From NCBI GenBank assembly GCA_001971685.1, contig CP019326.1, positions 3,286,001 to 3,350,000 on the forward strand: 64,000 bases of DNA. The letters run 5' to 3'. This DNA comes from Halomonas sp. 1513. GTDB taxonomy: Bacteria; Pseudomonadota; Gammaproteobacteria; Pseudomonadales; Halomonadaceae. Shown here piece after piece: positions 8,544 through 17,479 of this stretch. The notes under the pieces are model-generated. The model was not told the origin of the DNA, did no database searches, and saw only the letters and a list, made by a program, of their open reading frames with translations. The position numbers were made by a program, and so were the translations under genes. How positions within the stretch are numbered: the first letter of the stretch is position 1; each line of letters opens with the position of its first letter.

Positions 8544-9407
8544 ATGCTGGGGCGTCTCAAGCGCTGGCGCAGCAGGCAGTTCGAGCAGCGCCACCCGTTC
8601 CCCGACGACGCCTGGGCCGAGGCCCGGGCGCGTATCCCGCTGCTCGCTGCGCTCGATGCCGACGACGCCAGCCGCCTCGCTCAGCGCGCCTGGCGCTTCG
8701 CCCACGCCAAGCGCCTGACCCTGCACCCCGAGCTCGCCGCGACCACCGATTTCGACCTTCCGGCGCGGCTGGCGCTGGCCGCCCAGGCCTGCCTGCTGAC
8801 CCTGGGCTGGAACGACGACGAGCACGCCGAGGCCTTCGCCAACGTCCACGAGGTGCTGGTGCTGCCCGAGGCCTTCCAGCGCCAGGTCGAGGAGATGGAC
8901 GAGTTCGGCGTGATGCACGAGTACGTTGACGAACGCGCCGGCGAGACCTCCTACCAGGGCCCGGTGGTGGTGGCATTTCCCGACCTGATGGAGAGCGGCG
9001 AGTGGAGCGGTTTCAACGTGCTGATCCATGAGTTCGCCCACAAGCTCGACATGGGCAACGCCAGCGATATCGACGGCTTTCCGCCGCTGCCCCGGGACAT
9101 GGACCCGCGCGAATGGCATCGCCTGTTCAGCGCGGTGTGGGACGACCTGCAGGCGCGCCTCGAACGCGGCGAAGAGACGCCCATCGACGACTATGCGGCG
9201 AGTCACCCCGGCGAGTGCTATGCGGTATGCTGCGAATACTTCTTCAGCGCCCCGGACGTGCTCGACCAGGCCTACCCCTCGCTGTACGCACTGCTGGTAC
9301 GCTATTTTCGTCAGGATCCGCTGACGCGCCTGCCGGCCGAGCACGACGCCGTCGAGCACCGTCACCGTCAACCCCATGAGGAACGCGATGATCGATCTGC
9401 GCAGTGA
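8544..9407 (+). CDS. mtfA: MtfA-type zinc metallopeptidase (M90 family)
   Basis: 287 residues. A zinc site HEFAH lies at residues 162-166 and a further acidic ligand is expected in the ECYAVCCEYFF segment downstream, as in E. coli MtfA (Mlc titration factor A). MtfA is a cytosolic peptidase that binds the repressor Mlc in E. coli and so affects glucose PTS control; whether an Mlc partner exists here is not visible. The gene begins four bases after the GNAT-nitrilase stop and its end overlaps the threonine aldolase start, supporting one operon. Confidence 0.88.
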   Translation: MLGRLKRWRSRQFEQRHPFPDDAWAEARARIPLLAALDADDASRLAQRAWRFAHAKRLTLHPELAATTDFDLPARLALAAQACLLTLGWNDDEHAEAFANVHEVLVLPEAFQRQVEEMDEFGVMHEYVDERAGETSYQGPVVVAFPDLMESGEWSGFNVLIHEFAHKLDMGNASDIDGFPPLPRDMDPREWHRLFSAVWDDLQARLERGEETPIDDYAASHPGECYAVCCEYFFSAPDVLDQAYPSLYALLVRYFRQDPLTRLPAEHDAVEHRHRQPHEERDDRSAQ

Positions 9408-10398
9408 TACCGTGACCCGCCCCACCCCGGCGATGCTCGCCGCCATGGCCGAGGCCCCGGTGGGCGACGACGTATGGGGCGACGACCCCAGCGTGAAGCG
9501 CTTCGAGGAGGCCGTCGCCGCGCGCGCCGGCAAGGCCGCGGCGCTGTTCTTTCCCTCCGGCACTCAGAGCAACCTGGCCGCGCTGCTGGCGCACTGCCAG
9601 CGCGGCGATGAGTACATCGCCGGCCAGCTGGCTCACACCTACAAGTACGAAGGCGGCGGTGCCGCGGTGTTCGGCAGCATCCAGCCCCAGCCGCTGGAGA
9701 ACGCCGCCGACGGCTCGCTGCCGCTGGACAAGATCCGCGCCGCCATCAAGCCCCGCGACTTCCACTTCGCCCGCACCCGGCTGCTGGCGCTGGAGAACAC
9801 CATCGGTGGCAAGGTGCTCGACCCCGACTACGTGCAGGCGGCCACCGACCTGGCCCGCGAGCACGGCCTGGCCACCCACCTCGACGGCGCGCGGCTGTTC
9901 AACGCCGCGGTGGCCAGCGACACGCCGCTGGCCACGCTGTGTGCGCCCTTCGACAGCGTCTCGCTGTGCTTCTCCAAGGGGTTAGGCGCGCCGGTGGGAT
10001 CGGTGCTGGCAGGCCCGCAGCCGCTGATCGACGAGGCGCTGCACTGGCGCAAGGTACTCGGCGGCGGCATGCGCCAGTCAGGCCTGCTGGCCGCCGCCTG
10101 CCACCACGCCCTGGAGCATCACGTCGCTGACCTGGCCCTCGACCACGCCAAGGCGGCACGGCTCGGCGAGGCCATCGCGGCGCTGCCCGGTGTGGAGGTA
10201 AGCTCAGTTGCCACCAACATGCTCTTTGCGCACTTCCCGGACGCCCATCGCCAGCCGCTGGTCGCCCATCTCAAGGCGCGCGGCATCCTCGCCGAGCTGC
10301 TCTACGCCACCCGCTTCGTGGTCCATCGCGATATCAGCGACGCCGATATCGACGCGGTGATCGATGCCTTCGGCGAGTATTTCCAACAGCACGGTTGA
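9388..10398 (+). CDS. ltaE: Low-specificity L-threonine aldolase
   Basis: 336 residues, PLP enzyme splitting L-threonine or allo-threonine to glycine and acetaldehyde. The N-terminus MIDLRSDTVTRPT matches the E. coli enzyme from its first residue, which decides the start: ATG 9388 with GAGGA five bases upstream, rather than the in-frame ATG at 9376. The PLP lysine is K197 in CFSKGLGAPVGS, and GGGMRQSG follows at the expected distance. The start lies inside the end of mtfA (20-base overlap), indicating translational coupling. Confidence 0.93.
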   Translation: MIDLRSDTVTRPTPAMLAAMAEAPVGDDVWGDDPSVKRFEEAVAARAGKAAALFFPSGTQSNLAALLAHCQRGDEYIAGQLAHTYKYEGGGAAVFGSIQPQPLENAADGSLPLDKIRAAIKPRDFHFARTRLLALENTIGGKVLDPDYVQAATDLAREHGLATHLDGARLFNAAVASDTPLATLCAPFDSVSLCFSKGLGAPVGSVLAGPQPLIDEALHWRKVLGGGMRQSGLLAAACHHALEHHVADLALDHAKAARLGEAIAALPGVEVSSVATNMLFAHFPDAHRQPLVAHLKARGILAELLYATRFVVHRDISDADIDAVIDAFGEYFQQHG

Positions 10399-10452
10399 GC
10401 GCGCTGGCGGTCATTGACGGCGTCGTATAGCAAACGTCGCGACACGCCGGTA

Positions 10453-11370
10453 TCAATCATCAGGCCCGACGTCCGGTGCCTCACCCATGCGCACGCCGTC
10501 GCTGTGGCGCTCTAGCGCCAGCAGCCAGGCGCTGTGATCCCATTGGGTCTTGCCCTCGTCGTAGAGCTCGCGATAGTACTCGGCGGCTTTCTCCAGCACC
10601 GGCAGCGACATGCCGAGTGCTTTCGCCTCGGCCAGGCAGGTATCGATATCCTTGATGAAATTACGCAACGGCGCGCCGGGAATGAAGCGCCGGTCGAGCA
10701 TTCGCTGGCCGTGTTCCTGCAGCACCCTGCTGTCGCCATGGCCTCCGGCCAGGGCCACCGGGATCTGCGCCGGGTCGGCACCGCCCGCCGACGCCAGCAG
10801 CATGGCCTGGGCCACGCCGGTGATATTCACCGCCACCATCACCTGGTTGGAGAGCTTGACCAGCTGCCCGGAGCCGGCCGGTCCCACATGGGTGGTCCGC
10901 CCCATCGGCTTGAAGATGCCGTCCGCTTCCGCGCGCTCGAAGGCAGCCTTGTCGCCGCCGGCCATGATCGCCAGCGATGCCTCGGCCGCACCCAGGCTGC
11001 CGCCGGAGACCGGGGCATCGAGATGGGCGACGCCGATCTCGGCGAGTCGCTCGGCATGCTCGCGGGCCATCGAGGGGGGAATCGACGCCATGTCGATAAA
11101 CACCGCGCCACGCTTCATCCGCTGGGTGGCCCCGGAGTCGAAGAAGACCTCACGTACGACCGGCCCACTGTCGAGTATCGAGAGGATGTAGTCGGCGTTC
11201 TCGACCGCCTCGACGGGGGTGTCGACCACCACCGCCCCATGCGCCTCGAGCGCCTCTGCCTTGCTGCGGGTACGGTTCCACACCGTGACCGAGAACCCCG
11301 CCTTGAGAAGGTTGGTGGCCATCGGCCCGCCCATCAGGCCGGTGCCCAGAAAAGCGATTTGCGTACTCAT
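10453..11370 (-). CDS. NAD(P)-dependent beta-hydroxyacid dehydrogenase (HIBADH family)
   Basis: 305 residues. N-terminal Rossmann motif GTGLMGGPMATNL (residues 10-22), the substrate motif DAPVSGGSLGAAEASL around residue 117, and KLSNQVMVAVNI with the catalytic Lys of the 3-hydroxyisobutyrate / tartronate-semialdehyde reductase family near residue 170. It oxidises or reduces a small 3-hydroxy acid in the cytosol. AAGGAGAC precedes the ATG. It follows the FAH-type hydratase gene on the same strand with a 68-base gap, so the pair may act in one catabolic route. Exact substrate cannot be read from the sequence. Confidence 0.87.
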   Translation of the reverse strand: MSTQIAFLGTGLMGGPMATNLLKAGFSVTVWNRTRSKAEALEAHGAVVVDTPVEAVENADYILSILDSGPVVREVFFDSGATQRMKRGAVFIDMASIPPSMAREHAERLAEIGVAHLDAPVSGGSLGAAEASLAIMAGGDKAAFERAEADGIFKPMGRTTHVGPAGSGQLVKLSNQVMVAVNITGVAQAMLLASAGGADPAQIPVALAGGHGDSRVLQEHGQRMLDRRFIPGAPLRNFIKDIDTCLAEAKALGMSLPVLEKAAEYYRELYDEGKTQWDHSAWLLALERHSDGVRMGEAPDVGPDD

Positions 11371-11438
11371 GTAGCGTCTCCTTGTTGTGATTATGAGGCC
11401 CGGTGACGAGGCACTTTCCCGCCGCAGTGTCGGCAGGA

Positions 11439-12197
11439 TCAGGTCAGCCGAAGGGTCGCCCGCCCGATTCCTGTAAACACGGCCTCCACGTCAACCGGCT
11501 GCTCGGCCACGATCTTGCCGGTGTAGGAACCGCAGGTGACAATCTCCCCGGCGCGCAGTGACTGCCCGGTTTGCGGCAAGGCATTGGCCAGCCACACCAG
11601 CAGTGCCGCCGGATCCCCCGCCGGGTTGCCGCCCTGGGTGTTCACCGCCATCCGCCCGCCGATCGTCAGCGCCACCTCGATGCGCTCGAGCGAGAGCGAC
11701 TGCCAATCCGCTGCGCCGTCGCCCACCACCAGGCAACCGCAGTTCTGCAGGTCGGCTAGCTGCGAGAGCTTGTCGACACCGCTCGGCCAGTCGAGAAAAC
11801 GCGAATCGACGAGCTCGATGGCGGCGTGGGCCGAGGCGACCGCAGCCAATACCTCGTCACGCGAGTAGGCGCTATCCCGCGCTGGCAGGTCATGCTTCAG
11901 CCGGAAGGCCACCTCGGCCTCGATGGCCCCCACGGTAAAGTCGGCGAGTCGTCGTTCGACATGCCCTTCATGCAGCAGCCTTGCGGGTAGCGCGGCGTAG
12001 TGGGGCGCCGACTCGGGGCTCGCCGCCCCCACTTTCCAGCCGCCTCGACCGCCGAGCCGCTCGACGAGTCGCTGCTGTATCCGATAGGCCTGCTCGGCGT
12101 CACGCGGGCGACAGCTGTCGGGCAGCGCCGATAGCCGCGGCCCGCCGTTCAACACCGCTTCCAGCAGGCCGGCAGCCTGTTCGTTCAACTCATTCAT
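11439..12197 (-). CDS. 2-keto-4-pentenoate hydratase / FAH-family protein
   Basis: 252 residues. The segment AYRIQQRLVERLGGRGGWKVG near residues 32-52 and the acidic metal-binding EAEVAFRL near residue 95 are typical of the hydratase/decarboxylase branch (MhpD, 2-oxopent-4-enoate hydratase, 2-oxo-3-hexenedioate decarboxylase). These enzymes act late in meta-cleavage pathways, but no ring-cleavage genes lie nearby, so here it may serve another 2-oxo acid. It lies 78 bases downstream of the LysR gene on the same strand and upstream of the HIBADH-family gene. Confidence 0.83.
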   Translation of the reverse strand: MNELNEQAAGLLEAVLNGGPRLSALPDSCRPRDAEQAYRIQQRLVERLGGRGGWKVGAASPESAPHYAALPARLLHEGHVERRLADFTVGAIEAEVAFRLKHDLPARDSAYSRDEVLAAVASAHAAIELVDSRFLDWPSGVDKLSQLADLQNCGCLVVGDGAADWQSLSLERIEVALTIGGRMAVNTQGGNPAGDPAALLVWLANALPQTGQSLRAGEIVTCGSYTGKIVAEQPVDVEAVFTGIGRATLRLT

Positions 12198-12275
12198 GAT
12201 TCACCCAGTTGATGATGATTGTGCGAGGGGATGGTGCCTGGTTGTGTATCAGCCCATACAGTATACCCGTGGTCA

Positions 12276-13181
12276 TCAAGATACGGCGGGGCTAGAAGAG
12301 GCCCCGGCATCATCCAGGTCACGCTCAGCGGCCAGCCAGCGCCACAGCCACTCGGCGTCCTCGCTGACCTCGCGGCGGCTGGGCCGCACCAGCCAAAAGC
12401 GCTCGTCGCTGGCCAGGGCATGGCCCAGCGGCGTGGCCAGGTCGTGGCGCTCGGCCAGTAACCGCCGATGCGCCAGGGCAATGCCGGCCCCTTGACTGGC
12501 CAGGGCCAGCGTCATCACCTGGTTGTCACAGCTCAGGGCACGACAGCGGGTCTCCAACCCCGCCACGCCGGCGCTCTCCAACCACGCCGACCAGCCCACG
12601 CCGAAGCCCAGCGCGTGCAGCAGGGTATGGCCGGCAAGATCCTGCGGCGTCTTGAGCTGCGCCGCCAGCGGCGCTGCACAGACCGGCACCAGCCACTCGG
12701 CGCCCAGCGACAGCGCCTCCACGCCCGACCAATCGCCGTGCCCATAGCGAATCTCGATATCGGCCCCTTCGGGCCCGAAGTCGTCCTGCCAGATGGCGCT
12801 TACCAGCCGTATCGCGATCAGCGGATGTTCGCGCTGCACACGCGGCAGCCGCGGTGCCAGCCAGTTCTGCTGGATCACCGGCGTGGTGCGCAGCGTCACC
12901 GAGTGGTCCGCAGCACTACCAAATACCTCGGCGGTGCCCTCACCGAGCCGGGTGAAGGCATCGTTGATGCTCGGCAGCCATGCCCGGCCGGCTGGCGTCA
13001 GGCTCAGGCTGCGCGGATGCCGCACGAACAGCTTGTGGCCCAGGCGGTCCTCGAGCAGCCGGATGCGCTGGCTGATCGCCGCTTGGGTCACGCCCAGCTC
13101 ACGACCGGCGGCGGTAAAACTCAGCGTGCGGGCCGCCGCCTCGAAGGCCTGCAGCCACAGCAGTGGCGGTAAGTCGCTCAT
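12276..13181 (-). CDS. LysR-type regulator, GcvA-like
   Basis: 301 residues. N-terminal winged helix-turn-helix (residues ~5-65; LPPLLWLQAFEAAARTLSFT, AAISQRIRLLE), then a periplasmic-binding-protein-like effector domain. The N-terminus resembles the GcvA branch. It is divergent from the gamma-butyrobetaine hydroxylase gene across 120 bases holding a candidate LysR box, and is followed on its own strand by the hydratase and HIBADH-family genes, so it could control either side. The likely effector, a betaine or carnitine compound, is inferred from context only. Confidence 0.88.
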   Translation of the reverse strand: MSDLPPLLWLQAFEAAARTLSFTAAGRELGVTQAAISQRIRLLEDRLGHKLFVRHPRSLSLTPAGRAWLPSINDAFTRLGEGTAEVFGSAADHSVTLRTTPVIQQNWLAPRLPRVQREHPLIAIRLVSAIWQDDFGPEGADIEIRYGHGDWSGVEALSLGAEWLVPVCAAPLAAQLKTPQDLAGHTLLHALGFGVGWSAWLESAGVAGLETRCRALSCDNQVMTLALASQGAGIALAHRRLLAERHDLATPLGHALASDERFWLVRPSRREVSEDAEWLWRWLAAERDLDDAGASSSPAVS

Positions 13182-13259
13182 GAGAAAGTCCGCTATAAGC
13201 TCAGCTTGGCCAAAGGGGCCAGATTAATCGTTTGTCACGCCCTCGGCCAGCCTCCACCC

Positions 13260-13280
13260 TGATGTCCGTTATTCACATCA
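13260..13280. promoter_or_regulatory. Candidate LysR-type operator
   Basis: Perfect inverted repeat TGATGT-N9-ACATCA placed 22 bases before the hydroxylase start and inside the divergent LysR/hydroxylase spacer. Dyads of this spacing are typical recognition sites for LysR regulators. No binding evidence is available. Confidence 0.45.
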
Positions 13281-13301
13281 GCAGCGCGGAGAGACACTTT
13301 C

Positions 13302-14513
13302 ATGCTCAACAGCCCTTCCTCTCGACCCGATATGCTCACCGCGCAGCGGGCGCCTGAACGGCCAGACGAGCTTGCCGCACCGCCCATGGCCGAGCTGATG
13401 CCCTACCCCGCCACCCCGCTGCTGCGTGAGGCAAGCGCCAGCGACGCGCGTGTCGAGCTGACCTGGGAGGATGGCCAGCGCGCCAGCCTGCCGCTGCTCT
13501 GGCTGCGCGACCACTGCCCCTGCGAGGCGTGCCGTCACCCTCAGACCCGTGAGCGGTTGATCGCACCCCTCGATGAGGTGCCCGAGTGCGCCGAAGTGAG
13601 TCTCGAGGGCGGCCACCTGGGGCTGCGCTGGGCCGACGGCCATCTCAGCCGGTTCGCCGCAGGCTGGCTCTATCAGCGCCGCCCCGGGGCAGCGGACGAG
13701 AGCGCACTGCCCGCGCGCCAGGCCTGGCGCGAGGCGTTCATTCCGACCCGCGTCGCCCACCCCGACTTCTTCTCGCCCCGCGGCGAAGCCGCCTGGCTCG
13801 AGGCGCTGCTGCGCGATGGCCTGGTGCTGCTCGACGGCGGCCCCCAGGCCGACGAGGAAGTCAGCCGCATCGCCGAGCGCATCGGCCCCCAGCGGCCCAC
13901 CAACTTCGGTGCGCGCTTCGACGTGCGCTCCAAGCCCAATCCCAACAACGCCGCCTACACCGCCATCGGCCTGGCGCTGCACACCGACCTGCCCAACTGG
14001 CGCCAGCCGCCGGATATCCAGCTGCTCTACTGCCTGCAGAACGAGGCCGAGGGCGGTGAATCGCTGTTCGCCGACGGCTTCCAGGTCGCCGAGGCGCTGC
14101 GCCAGCAGTCGCCCGAGCACTTCCGCCTGCTCAGCGAGCTGGCCATCGACTTTCGTTTCCAGGACGAGACCCAGGATATCGCCGTGCGCGCCCCGATCAT
14201 CGAATGCGACGCCAGCGGCCGGGTGGTAGAGGTGCGTTTCAACAACTGGATCCGCGACACCCTGCGCCTGCCCGCCGAGCAGATGACCGCCTGGTACCGC
14301 GCCTATCACCACTTCTGGACGCTGCTCCACTCGCCGCGCTACCAGCTCGACTTCGCCCTGGCGCCGGGCGAGATGGTGGCCTTCGACAACCGCCGCGTGC
14401 TGCACGGCCGGCGCGCCTTCGATCCCAACACCGGCGCCCGTCACCTGCAGGGCACCTACCTCGACCGCGACATGCTCGAATCGCGGCTGCGCGTGCTGGC
14501 GCGTCACCGCTAA
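13302..14513 (+). CDS. Gamma-butyrobetaine dioxygenase (2-oxoglutarate dependent)
   Basis: 403 residues. The N-terminal ~100 residues carry the DUF971-like zinc domain with the cysteine cluster HCPCEACRHP (about residues 68-77); the C-terminal TauD-type jelly roll has the iron triad H227-x-D229 (LHTDLPNW) and H368 (RVLHGRRAF). This two-domain plan is that of gamma-butyrobetaine hydroxylase, which makes L-carnitine with O2 and 2-oxoglutarate. The following gene encodes a betaine/carnitine-type binding protein, which agrees. Trimethyllysine dioxygenase shares the fold but is mostly eukaryotic. In bacteria the usual role is feeding gamma-butyrobetaine into carnitine catabolism. Confidence 0.88.
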   Translation: MLNSPSSRPDMLTAQRAPERPDELAAPPMAELMPYPATPLLREASASDARVELTWEDGQRASLPLLWLRDHCPCEACRHPQTRERLIAPLDEVPECAEVSLEGGHLGLRWADGHLSRFAAGWLYQRRPGAADESALPARQAWREAFIPTRVAHPDFFSPRGEAAWLEALLRDGLVLLDGGPQADEEVSRIAERIGPQRPTNFGARFDVRSKPNPNNAAYTAIGLALHTDLPNWRQPPDIQLLYCLQNEAEGGESLFADGFQVAEALRQQSPEHFRLLSELAIDFRFQDETQDIAVRAPIIECDASGRVVEVRFNNWIRDTLRLPAEQMTAWYRAYHHFWTLLHSPRYQLDFALAPGEMVAFDNRRVLHGRRAFDPNTGARHLQGTYLDRDMLESRLRVLARHR

Positions 14514-14530
14514 CGCCGCTCCCTCATGCT

Positions 14531-14565
14531 GCCGCCGGCCACGACAACGCACATACGCCGGCGGC
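14531..14565 (+). other. Hairpin between hydroxylase and binding-protein genes
   Basis: GCCGCCGGC at 14531-14539 pairs with GCCGGCGGC at 14557-14565 around a 17-base loop. No T-tract follows, so it is more likely an mRNA-stabilising or processing structure than a terminator. Confidence 0.45.
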
Positions 14566-14596
14566 GTCGACCCACCATCACAACAGGAGAGACTCC

Positions 14597-15538
14597 ATGA
14601 CTGCCCCCCTGACCTCCCCGCGCGCGCTGCTGGCATGCGGCCTGCTGGCCGGCCTGGCGCTGCCCGCTCACGGCGACGACGCCACCCTCGACTTCGGCGT
14701 ACCCGCCTGGCCCGGCATCACCGTCAAGACCGAGATCGCCGAGCAGCTGCTGGGCCCGCTCGGCTATGCGACACGCACCCATGAGCTGGGCCTGCAGGTG
14801 GTCTACCAGGGCATCGACAGCGGCGACATCGATGTCTTCCTGGGCGGCTGGATGCCCGCCCAGCGTGACATGTTCACGCCCCGCGAGGCCGATGATCGCC
14901 TGCGCGCGGTGGCCAACAACGTCGACGGCGCCCAGATGACCCTGGCGGTACCCGAGTACCTCTATGAGCAGGGCATCCAGAGCTTCGCCGACCTCGACGC
15001 CAACCGCGAGCTGTTCAACGGTCAGATCCACGGCTTCGGCGCCGGCTCGGCGGCCAGCGAGATCCTCGAGGCCGCGATCGATGACGACACCTGGGGGCTC
15101 GGCGACTGGCGCCTGGTCGATACCAGCGAGGTCGGCATGCTCAGCGCCGCCCAGGACGCCATCTCCCGCGAGGAGGCGATCGTCTGGGTCGGCTGGACGC
15201 CGCACTGGATGAACCTCGAGCTGCCGATGCGCTACCTCGACGACCCGCAGGACCTGTTCGGCGAGAACAACGGCGAGAGCGACGTGCTGACCCTGATGCG
15301 CAGCGACTACGCCGAGGCCAACGCCGAGCTGGTCGGCTTCTTCGAGGCCTTCACCTTCAGCGCCGAGGAGCAGAGCTGGATGATCCAGGAGTATGGCCAG
15401 CAGGAGCGCGACCTCAGCGAGGTGGCCGCCGAGTGGATCCGCGACAACGCCGAGCGCGTCGAGGCGATGTTGGCCAACGTCAGCGACCGCCACGGCGAGC
15501 CGGCCTGGCCTCAGGTCGCTGAGGCCCTCGAGCTCTGA
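14597..15538 (+). CDS. Orphan glycine betaine/carnitine-type substrate-binding protein (OpuAC)
   Basis: 313 residues with a Sec signal peptide ending near AHGDD. The mature protein has the OpuAC pattern: DFGVPAWPG at its start, FLGGWMPAQ in the middle and VGWTPHWMN further on, supplying the tryptophans that form an aromatic cage around a quaternary ammonium group. No permease or ATPase gene is adjacent, so it probably feeds a core transporter encoded elsewhere, as CaiX does in Pseudomonas. ATG 14597 has CAGGAGA nine bases upstream. Given the hydroxylase before it, carnitine or gamma-butyrobetaine is the likely ligand; choline or glycine betaine are alternatives. Confidence 0.85.
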   Translation: MTAPLTSPRALLACGLLAGLALPAHGDDATLDFGVPAWPGITVKTEIAEQLLGPLGYATRTHELGLQVVYQGIDSGDIDVFLGGWMPAQRDMFTPREADDRLRAVANNVDGAQMTLAVPEYLYEQGIQSFADLDANRELFNGQIHGFGAGSAASEILEAAIDDDTWGLGDWRLVDTSEVGMLSAAQDAISREEAIVWVGWTPHWMNLELPMRYLDDPQDLFGENNGESDVLTLMRSDYAEANAELVGFFEAFTFSAEEQSWMIQEYGQQERDLSEVAAEWIRDNAERVEAMLANVSDRHGEPAWPQVAEALEL

Positions 15539-15551
15539 CCAGCCTCTACAT

Positions 15552-16493
15552 TCAGTTCCCCTGGGCCGGCACCCGGCCGGCCATCTCGCCTTCGAGATGT
15601 TCGATGAAGGCGCGAATCCGCGCCGGCACCTGCCGGCGCTGCTCGTACACCGCGTAGAAGTCCGCGCGCACGCCACGCCACTCAGGTAGCAGCGCCACCA
15701 GCGCGCCGCTGGCCAGATGATCGTGGACATCCCACCACGAACGCAGCATCACCCCGTGACCGTCCAGCGCCAGCCGGGTGATCACCTCACCGTCATTGCT
15801 GGCCAGCCGCCCGTCCACCTTGACCGCCTGGGTCTCGTCGCTATCAGGGCACTCGAAGCGCCATAGCGGAAAGTCGCTGTCGTTCTCGCGGATCACCAGG
15901 CAGGGGTGGCGAGCCAGGTCGGCGGGCGAGTCGAGCCTTGGCATGCTCGCTGCGTAGCCGGGCGCGGCGCACAGCACGCGGCGATTGGCGAGGATCCGCC
16001 GCGCCACCAGCCGCGAATCGGGAGGCTCGCCGACGCGGATGCCGACATCGAAGCCGTGATCGCCGAGGTTGAGGGGAAAGTTGGTCAGTTCCAGCCAGCC
16101 CTCGAGCCGCGGGTGCTCGCAGCAGAAGGCCGACAGCAGCGGCGCCACGTGACGACGCCCGAAGCCGAACGTGGCGTTGACCCGCAGTCGCCCGGCGAGC
16201 GGGCCTTGGCCACCCTCGCCACGCGACTCCAGCAGCTCGCCTTCCAGCGCTTCCAGCTCGTCGAGAATCAACACGCCGCGGGACAGGTAGAGTTCACCCT
16301 CGGCGGTCAACGTCAGACGCCGGGTGGTGCGATGGGCCAGTGCCACGCCGACCCGCGCCTCGAGCTGCTTGAGGCGCTTGCTCACCGCCGACAGCGACAG
16401 CCCCAGGTCACGCGCGGTGGCGGTCAGGCTCCCGGCCCGGGCCAGGTGCTGAAAGAACGCCAGATCGTCGAGCTGCGACACGCCACTCTCCAC
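15552..16493 (-). CDS. dmlR: DmlR-like LysR regulator of D-malate use
   Basis: 313 residues. Helix-turn-helix at residues ~10-65 (LSAVSKRLKQLEARVGVALA) and an effector domain with segments matching E. coli DmlR: FGFGRRHVAPLLSAF, CLVIREND and LRSWWDV. DmlR activates the D-malate dehydrogenase gene dmlA in response to D-malate. Here dmlA is the second gene of the divergent unit, which supports the assignment. Its 3' end lies 13 bases from the convergent binding-protein gene. Confidence 0.87.
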   Translation of the reverse strand: MESGVSQLDDLAFFQHLARAGSLTATARDLGLSLSAVSKRLKQLEARVGVALAHRTTRRLTLTAEGELYLSRGVLILDELEALEGELLESRGEGGQGPLAGRLRVNATFGFGRRHVAPLLSAFCCEHPRLEGWLELTNFPLNLGDHGFDVGIRVGEPPDSRLVARRILANRRVLCAAPGYAASMPRLDSPADLARHPCLVIRENDSDFPLWRFECPDSDETQAVKVDGRLASNDGEVITRLALDGHGVMLRSWWDVHDHLASGALVALLPEWRGVRADFYAVYEQRRQVPARIRAFIEHLEGEMAGRVPAQGN

Positions 16494-16579
16494 TTATTTT
16501 CAACAATACCTTGAAGTTTACCCTGATTATCGAAAACCAAATAGGGACTAGACTAGGCTCAGGTAACCGGAGACACACC

Positions 16580-17464
16580 ATGTTCCAAGGCTTTCGCCAC
16601 GTCGATATCTCGGTGGGCGCCAACACGATCCACGCCAGGATCGGCGGCAGCGGTCCCGCCCTGCTACTGCTGCACGGCCATCCCCAGACTCACGTCATCT
16701 GGCACCGCGTCGCCGATGCCCTGGCCGAGCACTATACGGTGGTTGCCACCGACCTGCGCGGCTACGGCGACTCGTCGAAGCCGCCCGGCGAACCCGACCA
16801 TGCCAACTACAGCAAGCGCGCCATGGCCGACGATCAGTTGGCGGTGATGCGCGAGCTTGGCTTCGAGCGCTTCTACCTCTGCGGCCACGACCGCGGCGGC
16901 CGCGTGGCTCACCGCCTGGTCATGGATCACCCGGAGGCGGTGGAAAAGCTGATGCTACTCGACATCGCCCCGACCCTGGCCATGTACGAACAGACCGACC
17001 GCACCTTCGCCACGGCCTACTTCCACTGGTTCTTCCTGATTCAGCCGGCGCCGCTGCCGGAAACCCTGATCGAGGCCTCGCCGGCCGACTACATCACCCG
17101 CACCATGGGCGGGCGCCACGCCAGCCTGGAAGCCTTCGACCCCGCGGCCATCGCCGAGTACCAGCGCTGCCTGGCCCAGCCCGGTGCGGCCCACGCCCTG
17201 TGCGAGGACTACCGCGCCAGCAACGGCATCGACCTGGAGCACGATCGCGCCGACCGCGAGGCCGGGCGGCGCATCACTTGCCCGGTCAGCGTTCTGTGGG
17301 GCAAGCACGGCATCATCGAACGCTGCTTCGACCCGCTGGCGGAGTGGCGCGCCGTGGCAGAGAAGGTCGAGGGCGAGGCCCTACCCTGCGGCCACTACAT
17401 CCCCGAGGAGGCGCCGCAAGCACTGCTCGAGCGCCTCCTGCGCTTCATGACTCCCAACCACTGA
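16580..17464 (+). CDS. Alpha/beta hydrolase, haloacetate dehalogenase-like
   Basis: 294 residues. HGHPQTH (33-39), nucleophile D104 in GHDRGGRV with R105 and R108, the pair H149-W150 in YFHWFF, QPAPLPE, EDYRAS (209-214) and catalytic H272 in CGHYIPEEAP all match the fluoroacetate dehalogenase group, in which the arginines hold the carboxylate and His-Trp bind the halide. From memory of the Rhodopseudomonas enzyme, two further pocket residues (Trp185 and Tyr219 there) appear as Gly here, so the halogen or even the reaction may differ. ATG 16580 has GGAGA six bases upstream. It precedes dmlA by 15 bases and is divergent from dmlR. Confidence 0.8.
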   Translation: MFQGFRHVDISVGANTIHARIGGSGPALLLLHGHPQTHVIWHRVADALAEHYTVVATDLRGYGDSSKPPGEPDHANYSKRAMADDQLAVMRELGFERFYLCGHDRGGRVAHRLVMDHPEAVEKLMLLDIAPTLAMYEQTDRTFATAYFHWFFLIQPAPLPETLIEASPADYITRTMGGRHASLEAFDPAAIAEYQRCLAQPGAAHALCEDYRASNGIDLEHDRADREAGRRITCPVSVLWGKHGIIERCFDPLAEWRAVAEKVEGEALPCGHYIPEEAPQALLERLLRFMTPNH

Positions 17465-17479
17465 CCCGAGGACCCGACC

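Noticed and set aside
6926..8560. A 544-codon minus-strand frame opposite the GNAT-nitrilase gene
   Set aside because: Composition is His/Val/Gly/Arg rich as expected of a GC-rich antisense frame and the plus strand encodes catalytic motifs.
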